A DNA stretch of 64,000 nt from Agriotes lineatus (Eukaryota; Arthropoda; Insecta; Coleoptera; Elateridae), in assembly GCA_940337035.1 (NCBI GenBank), contig CALNHX010000283.1, positions 310,001 through 374,000 of the forward strand. Reading direction: 5' to 3'. Shown here in pieces: positions 36,001 to 48,000 of the stretch. The notes beneath the pieces are model-generated. The model was not told where the DNA came from and searched no databases. It saw only the letters and a list, made by a program, of their open reading frames with translations. Numbering within the stretch: the first letter of the stretch is position 1; each line of letters begins with the position of its first letter. A program made the position numbers and the translations under genes.

Positions 36001-39000
36001 AGCCCTGGCACTGCGCTTACATCACCGAAGGGCGATCTGGCAGCACCTGGACCCTCAAGCTTCCCCCTGCACCCTCCGCGGGCCAGCCCAGGTCTGTCCC
36101 AGCACGTGAAAACAGCCCCGCCTCCAAAGGACTTTGCTTGGACATGAACCCCAGGTTCAAGGAGCTCTGGTCGATGTTATCAGCACCCTGCACCGACATC
36201 CACTCCCACGAGCCCCAGCTCACATCATACACCATAAGGACGGAACGGCCCAGCATCTCGCCCATCGAGATGCTTCCACCGAGCAGCGCAACCTAATACA
36301 ACAACTTCCTATGTTACCTGGTCCTGCACTCCTCTGTTTGCTCTGAATACGCATTGCGTATCTTCTATTGTGTTCTCTATGTTCTTCCTTATTCGTGATT
36401 CTAAAATCCTTGCATATATTTTGCCCGGTGCACTCAATAACGTGATCCCTCTGTAATTCTTACATTCTTTTGTGTCCCCTTTCTTAAATAAAGGTACTAT
36501 TATTCCAATTTGCCAGTCTTTTGGTGCTATTCCTGTTTCTATTATTTCATTTATCAAGCTCAATAATCTTTCTTTGCCTGTTTTCCCCATATTTTTGATT
36601 ATTTCCGGTGTTATCTCATCTATTCCTGGCGCCCTTCCTATTTTTAACTTGCCTATGACTTTGTCCAGTTCCTCCCCACTTATTTCCAGTGTTTGCTTCA
36701 TTACATTTTGCCTGTTTTGCTCTTCTTTCTCTTGTCCACTCAATTCTTGATCTGTTTCGTTTTCTTCTTCCAGAATTTCTTGGAAATGATCTTTCCACCG
36801 GTTGATTATTTCTTCTTCCTTCCTTAGTAGATTTCCCTGTTTGTCCTTTATATTTTTTAAAGTCGTTTCCTTCTTCTTCCTCAGTTGTTTTAAGGCACCA
36901 TAAAATAGTTTCTGATTTTCTTGAAATTCTTTTTTCATTTTGTTTCCGAAATCTTTCCCTGATTCCTGCTTTGCTTTCTTAACCATTTCCTTGACTTCTG
37001 TCCTGGCTTTCTTATAGTTGTCATAGTCTTCAATTCGTTTACTCTGTAAATATTTTTTCCTTTTTCTTTTTAATTTCTTTTCTTAGTTCAGGGGTCCACC
37101 ACACAGTTCTTTTTATGTTCGTATTTCCCGTTTTTGTTACTCCACAACATTCCTTAGCTGCTTCTACTATACTATGTTTTATATGTGTCCATTTTTCTTC
37201 TATACTCGTTGCTGTGTTTTCCCTTTCTAATTTCTTCTTTAAAACTTTTTGGTAGCTTCTAATTGTTTCCTTTACTATTTTTCGCCTTTTGTCTTTTTCA
37301 GGTTCTTGCTTTGTTTGCATGTCCAACTTTAGCATGAAGTGATCACTTCCAATTTCTGGTTCTCGGTTTAGCTTGACATCTTTTATTTCGCTCCATTTTC
37401 TGGCGTATACTATAAAATAGTCAGTTATCGATCTTTCTCCCCTACTAGATACCTCTCTTGTGTATTTGTGAATGTCTTTGTGCGTAAATTTCGAATTTGT
37501 TATTATTAGATCGTTTTCAATGCAAAAATGTATTATTCTCTCCCCATTATTGTTTCTCCTCTCTTCTCCTTGGGTACCTAAATATTTTTCTATTCCTCTA
37601 TTATCGTTGCCCACTCTTCCATTTAGGTCTCCCATAATCATTATACTATTATTGCTTGTATCTACCTCGTTTTGCAAATTTTCGAAGAATTCGTCCTTGA
37701 TTCCTTTCGGGGCATCCTCATTTGGACCATACGCCACAATCATTGTCCACATACTTGTTTGGTCCAATTTTATATCTACTGCTAGTATTCTTTCATTTAC
37801 ATATTTTTCTTTGATTATACTTTCTATTTTTCCTGGGCTTAATATCAACCCTACTCCCGCTCGTGCTCATTTTTTTGTCACTCCTGTCCAATACATCCAG
37901 TATCCCTTTGTCATCTGTCTTAATCCTCTCTCTTTCTTTTTTGTTTCTGTGATCCCCAGAAAGTCTAACTTCTGTTTTTCCATCTCCTCTATTAGTTCTT
38001 CTTCCTTTCCGTTTATACTTTTGATATTCCATGTTCCTATTTTTAAAGATCCTTGTTGTTTGTATAGCCTTTGTTGTTCTTGCATTATAGGTGTTTTGCT
38101 ATCTTTTACTTGTCTTATTTCTAAGTCCCTTTCTGGTACTATGTTTGTCTTTCCGTTCTTTTCTGTTCCTTTCTTTTTATGTGCCTTTAATTTATTAACT
38201 CTCTTTTCGTTCCCAGTTGTGCGCTTATTAGTCTCATATCCAAAATCTTTTGCCTTAATCGTAGCCATTTTTATCTTCTGTGGGATTCCTAATTTATCTT
38301 TTAGTTTTTTGTTGCCACTACTCCATTTTCCTTATCATCCCACATAAATGTTTCATCTTCGATGATAATCTTTCGGTATCCTATTTTTGTTTTATTTCCT
38401 TTCCATTTTCCTCGATCGGTATTTTCCTGATTTCTGCTTGTATATATCTCTCCTTTAATGTCATATTGTTTTCTATGTATATTTTGGAGCCTTTTAGTTT
38501 AGCTTTCTTTTTCATTATTTCCTGTTTTGTCTCCCATGTTTTCAGCTTTACTATATTTATTGCTTTTCCCCATTTAGTAGTTACAGTTATTGTTTGTTCA
38601 ACCTTGGCCTCAACCTGCAGCTTATCTTTGAAAAACTGCGTAGCTGCTTCCTCTTTTTGCTGGATATCTAGTTTTATTCCTTTAATCACAACATTTAATC
38701 TTCTTTTCTCTTTTTCCGTGGCCTCCAGTTGGTTTTCCAATTTATCTATTCTCTGTATAGTTTTTTCTCTTCTTCCCATTTTTTCTCACGTTTTTCCATT
38801 TCTCCTCTTAATTTTCTGGTTTCTTCTGTGTTTTTCTTTATCTCTTCCGTCATTTGTAATTTTTTAACATTTTTGACAAATGCTTAAAAATTAAAAATCT
38901 AATTTTTGGCTAATTATAAGATCACTGTAAAAGGAAGTGGTGTGCGTGTATCATAACAGATTTTTAAGTTTAAAGTTAATTTTCAGCATCTTATTTAACT

Positions 39001-42000
39001 TGTTCACATTTTATTTTAATGCTATTTATCAATTTAATGTGTACATTTGGTTTAAATTACATATTTTTGGATATTTGTGAAGCTTATTAAACTGTTCAAG
39101 TCACATGAACTAATAATACAGTTAATTGTAGTTTAAATGTAACTTTATAAAGTGCAGTGTAAACACACTATACTCGGGCCGCCGAACAGATAGAATGGAG
39201 CAGGCAACCCAAATAACATATTACAAAGGTCACTTGATAATATTTTAATTATAATTACCAAAAAGGATCGGAGATGCCGACCCTTACAATTAGAACTAAT
39301 TTCAATAATTGTCATTAAACAACTTTTTGAGGTTATGATGCAAATAGAAATGTCGACCAACTTAAAAGTCAAGCCTGACATTTGTGCACTTGTAATTGAA
39401 AATGTTTAGGCCTGTGGCATGGCTCTTCCTAAATCTCATTATTGGCTGCGGCGTCGAAACCAAAACACGTTGCCCGTGATATGGTTAAGTTTGTAGCGTT
39501 TTTTCTTTGGAGTTCCTTTATTCAACCATTTACAAGGACTAAATTGTGCATCTCTACTGCTGTTTTCAAAGTTACATGCAAGTATAAAATATTGACTTGT
39601 ATAGTAGTCTCTTAAGGAAATTTTAATTATTCATAGAGCTGCCTGCATTATGGGTAACCGTAAGAAACTAATTCGTAGTCAAGGACGTGAAAGAATCTAA
39701 AGCGACTATTGCAATTTTTCTCAGTCGTTTTGCAAGAACGAGTGACTAAAGCAACCGATGTTGGCCTAAATACTGTTAGAGCAGCCTAACAAAGTAGCGG
39801 AAGAAAATTTACTTCTCCAAGAAAACAAATTTCTAAACTTACCCCAGGTCATCTGTCGATCAATATAAAGAAGTAATCCCAAGTGTGATCTATAACTTTG
39901 CCATAAAAAGAGACCTACAATGAAAGCTGTATTCGAAGTCGAACAAAATGAAGGGGGGTGTTAATTTCACTGAGAAATTACATTCCTTTAGGCGATTGGT
40001 ACATAAAATGGGTTTTTAATAGAGAAAATGTCAAGACAATAGGCACACGTTCTAATAGAGAAGAGAGAAATAGCAAATTGTGTTGAATTTTTAAGATAAA
40101 ATATAAAGCCGAATGCTGAAATATTGTGTACACTGATGAAACGTACTTGCATAGCTTCCATACTGTTCTAAATGTTGTGATGATGGTACCAACAATTCTT
40201 TAAAATCCCCCGTCAGTAAAGAGCAAGCATTGATTATTCTTTATGCCGGAGGTAGAAAAGGGTTCGTACCAAATTCATTCCTGATGTTTAAATCAGGACT
40301 TAAGAGACAGATTATTGCCACGATGAAATAAACCATTAAAATTATGTGAATTGCCTGAAAGAAAAATTATTAGCAAATCTTCAAAAAAGTCGGTTTTGGT
40401 CATCGATAATGCATGGTATCACAATGTCTGTACTGAGCCGAATCCAACACTTGTTTGGAAAAAGCAGACATGCAAAAGTGGTTATCAGTAAGAAACATTT
40501 ATATTAAGTTGAATGAAACAAAACCAATTATATGGTACCAGAAAATTACATAAACCTACACATAAAAGTTATATGATTGAGAAATTATTAGCGGAACATG
40601 GTCATACGTAGTCCTACGATTACCCCCTTACCATCCAGAATTAAACCAGATTGGGAAAATATGGGTGTCAGTAAAGAACTATGTTGCTACAAATAATACA
40701 ACATTCAAATTAGACGATGTTAACACTTCTGCAGAAAATAATTTTGGAAGTGTGAGTGTGCAAGAATGGAAGAATATATGTGCAGTGTCGACAAACATAA
40801 GTGGGAATACATTATGGATAACAGAGAAGAAATAATTATTACAGTAGACGGCAGCGGTGAATCCGGTTCTAATCTATCGTCTGAACAAGAAGATAATTTC
40901 GTTGAAGACAATTTAGGTTGTTAACCATTAGAGGAATCTATATTGAATTATTTTACCATTTATTTGATTAATTGGCTGTTATTTTTTTTTATTGTATTTT
41001 ATGTATTTTTCTTTGCTTCACAAATAATTTCAGAAACTAGAAAGTCATTAGATTTTTAAGTCATTTAGAAGTTATTTAAATTTTTATATTTTGTAAATCT
41101 AAATAAAATATGTTCATTTTCAAACACCATAAAAGTGAAAACTTATGTGACTTGCTTCGCAAAGTGAAAGCGTTAATTATAATTATAACCAAAGGTAAAG
41201 GTAGTACTTTAACTGATTAGGGATATAAAGTAGCCACTGTTGCTACTTTATCTGCCTACTCATATAAGATAACAAAACCAAACATTTCAGCAATATAATT
41301 TAATTATTATTTGTGATTTTCATCCATCATAACCATGGAAGAATTATTTCCAACGTATCACAATTTTACCTCAATCTTGAGTTTTTACATTTCTACTAAA
41401 TTATTGTTTTCTAATTTTGTTACTTTTATTGCAGTATAAGTATTCGTTTGAAAATAAAATTTTATATGTTATTCGCAATAAAAGTGGCTTTATGTGCTTT
41501 GCCTGCTACCAGCCTCAACACATAAAGCTTCTATAAAAATATAATTAATATTTTTATTTGTTTATTTATTTCTTTTATTTCATACTGATGTCAAAAATAA
41601 CATTTTTTGTATTCGCTCCCCAAACTGGTTACTTTGGAAACTGTCTAGGATCCTCAAAATGGCCATTTAGAGGCCTTGTACTTAAAGTCGCCATGGCAAC
41701 ATTTTAGCGAACTCACACATTAGTTGCCATGACGACTTTAAGTACAAGGCCTCTAAATGGCCATTTTGAGGATCCTAGACAGTTTCCAAAGTAACCAGTT
41801 TGGGGAGCGAAAAATACATTTTCGCGCGGCCTCCTAATATAATGCCGCGTTAATGGTAATTGAAACTTCATATTATAATGTTTGGAGAGCTAATACAAAA
41901 AAACGTTGTATGCAACACGTCCTCAAATGGCTTTAGAGGACTCATCTTCATATTACGGACTCGGCTGAGCTTCGCTCCGCCTCGTCCGGAAACATTACGA

Positions 42001-45000
42001 CTCGTCCTCTAAAGCCTTGCTTTGAGGACTAGTTACATAAACTACTATTTTCGGATTATTTATGGTACAAAAAATGGAACATTAAAATCCTTGTACTTTA
42101 AAGTAAAATTTTAAAGTTCAAGTACTTTAAAACTTATGTATTGTACAAAAAATAGAACATTAAAGTCCTAGTACTTTAAAGTAAAATTTTAAAGTTCAAG
42201 TACTTTAAAATTATACGTCAGTTGTTGACATAAAATTTGAAATGATTTACTACTTTTTATTTAAAATTCATTAAACTTGCAGTATGAAATAAACCGTTGT
42301 ATTCACCACGAACGAAAAGTGTTTTTAAAGGTCCTCGCAAGTAATTCAAGTAAACAACTTTCTCGTCTTTAAAATGCCACTTTTCGTTCTAGATAAACAA
42401 ACTACTATTAATATTATAACTTTTGAAGGGGAATACAATTTTTAGTTGTTTTATGCTTTAAAACAATAATTGTGATATAATTTGATCAAGTATTTCAGTA
42501 GTACCCCTCTATAATGGGTCAATTATTATTTAAACATTATTTGGAGCAATAAAACTTTGATAGTGATTTATTTACGTCCCAGTGTGTACATAATAAATAA
42601 ATTAACAGTCCGTTAGCTGACATGCAGCCGCAAATCATAATCCCCTTTGGAAACTTCGCTGGTCCTTTAATGCCGTTTTTATGAAAAGCTTCTGATTTAC
42701 TCTTTCTAATTCATCTAATATGGTCTCCAATGAAGTAATAAAAAAAGTTAGAACTGCTAAAATACAACTAAACACCATATAAAGGTTAATTCATATGTAT
42801 GGTCATTAAATTAAATAAGTGTATAATAACATCAGTAATAGCTTAACTAAAATTAATCACATATAGAAAAAATTGCATTCATGTCTAGACAAAACTTTTG
42901 AGAACCAAAACCTTCATTAGGTAAATCAGATAAGAGTACATTTACATTTTCTTAAAAAATCAACACGTTTTGTCAGAGTTTCTCTCTTTTCTATTAGAAC
43001 GTGCCTATTGTCTTGACATTTTCTCTATTGAAAACCCATTTTATGTACCACTCGCCCAAAGGAATGTAATTTCTCAGTGAAATTAACACCCCCCTTCATT
43101 TTGTTCGACTTCGAATACAGCTTTCATTGTAGGTCTCTTTTTATGGCAAAGTCACACTTGGGATTACTTCTTCTTTATATTGATCGACAGATGACCTGGG
43201 GTAAGTTTAGTAATTTGTTTTTTTGGAGAAGTAAATTTTCTTCCGCCACTTTGTTGGGCTCCTCTAATAGTATTTAGGCCAACATCGGTTGCTTTAGTCA
43301 CTCGTTCTTGCAAAACGACTGAGAAAAATTGCAATAGTCGCTTTAGATTCTTTCACGTCCTTGACTACGAATTAGTTTCTTACGGTTACCCATAATGCAG
43401 GCAGCTCTATGAATAATTAAAATTTCCTTAAGAGACTACTTTAGAAGTCAATATTTTATACTTGCATGTAACTTTGAAAACAGCAGTAGAGATGCACAAT
43501 TTAGTCCTTGTAAATGGTTGAATAAAGGAACTCCAAAGAAAAAACGCTACAAACTTAACCATATCACGGGCAACGTGTTTTGGTTTCGACGCCGCAGCCA
43601 ATAATGAGATTTAGAAAGAGCCATGCCACAGGCCTAAACATTTTCAATTACAAGTGCACAAATGTCAGGCTTGACTTTTAAGTTGGTCGACATTTCTATT
43701 TGCATCATAACCTCAAAAAGTTGTTTAATGACAATTATTGAAATTAGTTCTAATTGTAAGGGTCGGCATCTCCGATCCTTTTTGGTAATTATAATTAAAA
43801 TATTATCAAGTGACCTTTGTAATATGTTATTTGGGTTGCCTGCTCCATTCTATCTGTTCGGCGGCCCGAGTATAGTAGTAATTTTCATGGGCTACCACGA
43901 TCAATTTTATCTTTGATCGCTCTGTATAAAGGATGAATAATAAAGGTCCCAGAATACTTCCCTGCGGCACACCAACGTTGATAAGTCTTTCTGATGATAC
44001 ACTTTTACCACATTTGAGTCCTGTTCATCAAATAGCTTGTAAACCCTTCACGTCATACTTCTCTAATTTTCTCAACATTCTACTCCTATCTATTGTTTCG
44101 AATGTCCTTTTCAGATCTAAAAATAACACCAACACATAATGGTCTTTGTCTAAAGCTTTTTTCCAATCATGAAGTAACATCTGGAAAGCTGTTTCACAAC
44201 TGAACTTATTCCTGAATCCAGACTGATAGTCAGTAATTTATTATCCTCTACATACTTTTAACAAATGCGTATAAACATTTTTCTCTAGTATTTTTTCAAT
44301 TGCTGACAGCATGTTTACTAGACAGCAATTCATTCTAATTCTTCTTCAAGTGCCTTGACCGTCATCGATCGTTGGCGATCATGTTAGCTACCATATTTGC
44401 AATCTTAATTTTGTCAACTGCTGCTCTGAAAAGCTGTGTTGTGGATTGTCCATACCATTGTCTCAAATTTTTTAGTTTAGCCCTGAAGTTCTTCATCTGC
44501 CAGGCCTCGTCTACTGTCTATCTTCCCTTGTATTATAAGATGTAGTATGTAGTATTTAGTAGCAATAGTAGCGATTCATTATCAATATGTAAAACAGACT
44601 TCATAGTTCTTCATAATATTCCTTTATAAATTCAATTTCATTAATATCAAATGTATCATTCACTGCAGAAATACTGCTGCAATCCCATTTATACTGTCAA
44701 TATGAAACTCATTAAAAGCTATTTCTTCCCTGTCAAAGTTGTACCACTAAATTCAATATTTTCTCCTCCTGTATCTTTAATTAATTGTTTTAACGTTTTT
44801 TCATTAATATTTTATCCTTTTTACTGTCATTAATTTTCTTTTCATAATACTGTTTCTTCTGAACGTCCATAACATTTACAGCGTCATTCCTGTCAACTTT
44901 ATATCTGTTCCAGTCTTCTCCATAATTAGTAATTAGGTCCAACATAATGGCTACACCTTCTCATGGACTAACAGACACTGAACTCAAAAAGGTGTTACTG

Positions 45001-48000
45001 GAAAGCGATATGGATGACGAAGCAGAAAATAATGAAGATTTATTTGCTGGAGAAGTTACCCATAAAGAGTTGGATTTTGTGGAAATGTATGTTGTTTACC
45101 AACTAAGGGAAGCAGATTGCACCCTAATGACTCAGAGGAATTAGATCTTCAGCATCATATTCAGTGTCTGAGTCGTTATTTGCCACTTGAGCCATAATTT
45201 TGTTCCAGCACTTCTGCAAGACTTCGGGAGAGACTTTTCCCCAAGCCAATGCTTATGCAATCATAGTAGACATACAGCGCCCTTCAAGTTAATGGTTTTT
45301 AACAACTTAACAATGTTCTCTTCGTTATTAGATTAAATATGGGCTAAAAGACTTTCCCGATAAAATAATTTCGTCAGTCTGATGGCATTTTGATCCATAG
45401 GTTGCAAAGGTGCTGTAAAATTTGGTGGAAGAAATAATGTAATCCTCACTAGTCAGATCTTCTATAGTACCATGGCTCGAAGCATTATCGACGATTAACC
45501 AGACTTGTTCAGACAAATTGAGACTTCTTAAATGACTTCTAACTTGATGAACAAATGAGGAATGAAACCAGTCTAAAAAAATTGCTGTAGTCATCCATGC
45601 ATTGGCACATCTTCTCTGCAAATTCAGTTCGGAAAGATTTGACAGCACTTTGATCATGGGATAGTTTTTTGCCACACACTTTTAAAGCACGCAGGCCATG
45701 CCCTTTTCTAAAATCCAGCCCGTGCTAGTTCTAAAATTATCATTTCCATAGGTTTCGGTAAAAACCGTTTTACTTTGGCACATAAAATTTCATAGGAAAT
45801 TGGGACGTGCCTTGATCGTTCTGTACTAAACCATGCATACAAACATAGATACTAGGTAACAACCAAGAGTTAAGCAATTATTAATCCTTAGATGCGATAG
45901 GTAGCAGTCAAAACAAAGGCATATACTGCTTATATGAACCTCCAGATATCTGATCCGAATTTAAGAAGTTAGGGGAATCCCTCACAATTGATGACGGAGA
46001 TGTCTATAAATGCAGGTCCGGATTACCGAGTACTATCAAATCCGGATTATAAAGTATATAATGCAATTGAAATGCTTGGCCGGATTATTGAAGAATCCGG
46101 TATAATGAAGCTCCGGATTATTGAGGTCGCAGTGTACTAGTTTGTAGAGATTGCGTTGAATGAATTAAGAGGTTTAGAGTTTACAATATTTTTTCCTTAT
46201 TCTAATTGTTATCTTTATACAGGGTGTCCCAAAAATAATGGGACACCAATTAGTCATAGATTCCTTACGTTATAATAAATCCATTAAACCTAATACACCT
46301 TGATGTGTTTTATCGGACTTTTTCCACTGTCTAGCGCTGGCAGTAGAACCAATTAGCCAGGCTAACGCAGAGCTAAAGCCCATTTGGATGCCACTACTGC
46401 GCAGCGAATTACAAAAATAGTCTACTGTGCATACAGAACTAAAATATATAACCGAGCTGGTGGCCTAGTGGTAAGAGTGACAGACTAGTAATCACAGCGA
46501 TCAGCAGTCCCGGGTTCAAACCCCGGGGGAGGCAAGAGTTTACGAATAAAAGCATACAATATCAGTCCTTGACAGGACCAACCAGGAACACCACGGTAGT
46601 AGATCAAAACTGCCGAAATGTTGTGTGATATAAACCCTCGACAGTGGAAAAATTCAGATAAAACACATCATAATAGACCACTGGCAAAAAATGACATTCA
46701 GAGAAAAACTAATATACCGTAGTACAAAGTCCCTTCAGTAAGAAGTTACAGGGTCTAGAAGTTCAATTTTTTTATTTTTTATTTTTTTGTTAATTTACAC
46801 AAATGTAGAGATATCCATTTGAATTTTGGTATACATGCTTACTACTATGTACTGCACAAGCACAACTAAAAAATTTTCATAATTTAGACTTGACTGTAAG
46901 AGGCAGTTTACCTATTTTTCAAAACTTTTTTAGCTGTAAATTCGTTATCTGTAACTTTTTATGTAATTTTAGATTATTATCTGAAAGAGAATTAAAAAGC
47001 ACAAAAATAATGTACTCTTAGTTCTTAAGACTAAAAGCAACTGTTTACCTTAAAATGCCCACCAAAAGTTTTTGGCTGTCAATAAGACGTGCAATTATCA
47101 AGTAGCCATGATCACAAAAACAATGGTCATCTAGTAAAAAACAATGATAAATCAATTAATGACATTAGTGACATAAAAATTTGTTCTTTTATGTTTAAGA
47201 AAATGCCGCTACATAACGAATTCTCCAATTTGTTCTCTGAATGTCATTTTTTGTTCTCCAATGCTGAAAGGTTCGTTATGTCGCAGCATTTTCGTAAGCA
47301 CAAAGACAAAAAACTGATGTCACCAACGTCATTAATTGATTTCTTATTGTTGTTTACTAGATTACAATCATTACCCATTGTTTTTGTGATCATGGCTACT
47401 TGATAATTGCACGTCTCAATGACAATCAAAAACCTTTGATGAGCATTTTAAGGCAAACGGTTGCTTTTACATTCATGAACTAAGAGTACATTATTTTTGT
47501 GTATTTTAATTGTCTTTCAGATAATAACCTAAAATTTAAAAAAAAGTTAAAGATAACGAAGTTAGAGCTAAAAAAAGTTTTGAAAGATAGGTAAAGTGCC
47601 CCTTACAGTCAAGTCTAGTTTATGACATTTTTCGTATTAGTGCAGTATATAATAGTAAACATGTATACCAAAATTCAAATCGACATATTTACATTTGTGA
47701 AAATTAACAAAAAAATAAAAAATTGAACTTCAAGGCCCTCTAACTTCTTACTGAAGAAACTTTGTACTAAGGTATATTGGGTTTAATCAATTTATTATGA
47801 CGTAAGGAATCTATGACTAATCGGTGTCCCATTCTTTTTGGGACACCCTGTATATATAATTCTTCTGTACGTGTGTATGTGACTGAACTCCTCCTAAACG
47901 GCTGGACCGATTTTGATAAAATCTTTGTGTGTGTTTGAGTGCGTCCCTGGATGGTTTAGACTCACAATTGGACTCGGTAGCTGGCACTGCAATCTTGTTC

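Larger units (their letters stand above)
36305..38880 (-). mobile_element. LINE with ORF1, endonuclease and half an RT
   Basis: Minus strand order: ORF1 (38880-38381), endonuclease (38060-37039), RT fingers and linker (36986-36309), then abrupt loss at the GC-rich block. RTE/CR1-like by the NYRGITLLS block; the clade is not proven. A 5' UTR piece (38855-38972) recurs at 63235-63352. Confidence 0.8.
39169..43880 (+). mobile_element. DDE transposon with 0.9-kb inverted ends
   Basis: The left end (TATACTCGGGCCGCCGAACAG from 39170) and the right end (its complement finishing near 43878) are each next to TA, the Tc1/mariner-type target. The inverted arms extend about 900 bp (39171-40073 and 42977-43878) with only scattered differences. 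They include the first third of the transposase gene. The interior holds the rest of that gene, a MITE, two palindrome heads and a tandem duplication. It is inserted in a LINE RT fragment, whose sequence continues at 43885. Confidence 0.85.
46222..47850. mobile_element. 1.6-kb foldback with GGGTGTCCC ends
   Basis: The left end ACAGGGTGTCCCAAAAATAA and the right end complement pair, and pairing continues inward with modest divergence almost to the middle (about 47240): for example TAGTACAAAGT at 46721 with its complement at 47758, and GCAATTATCAAGTAGCCATG at 47091 with its complement near 47397. So the whole element is one giant hairpin with arms near 600 bp. The left arm is interrupted by a 410-bp insert. 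Internal ORFs are mirror artefacts. Confidence 0.85.

Noticed and set aside
35874..36296. 140-codon plus-strand ORF as a host gene
   Set aside because: GC-rich sequence is open on both strands by chance; no domain, splice context or start signal supports it.
39145..39381. Conserved 78-codon gene duplicated at 43662-43916
   Set aside because: The identical peptides come from the two arms of the transposon's inverted repeat, in a frame not used by the transposase.
44947..45144. Acidic 65-codon plus-strand ORF ([15 protein letters not shown]...)
   Set aside because: It looks protein-like and might be a piece of a transposon-encoded protein, but it is on the opposite strand to the pogo-like transposase and has no recognisable domain; not enough to call a gene.
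46452..46535. Functional tRNA gene
   Set aside because: The acceptor and anticodon arms do not pair properly and it sits inside a repetitive insert; only the A and B boxes and a T-arm are convincing.
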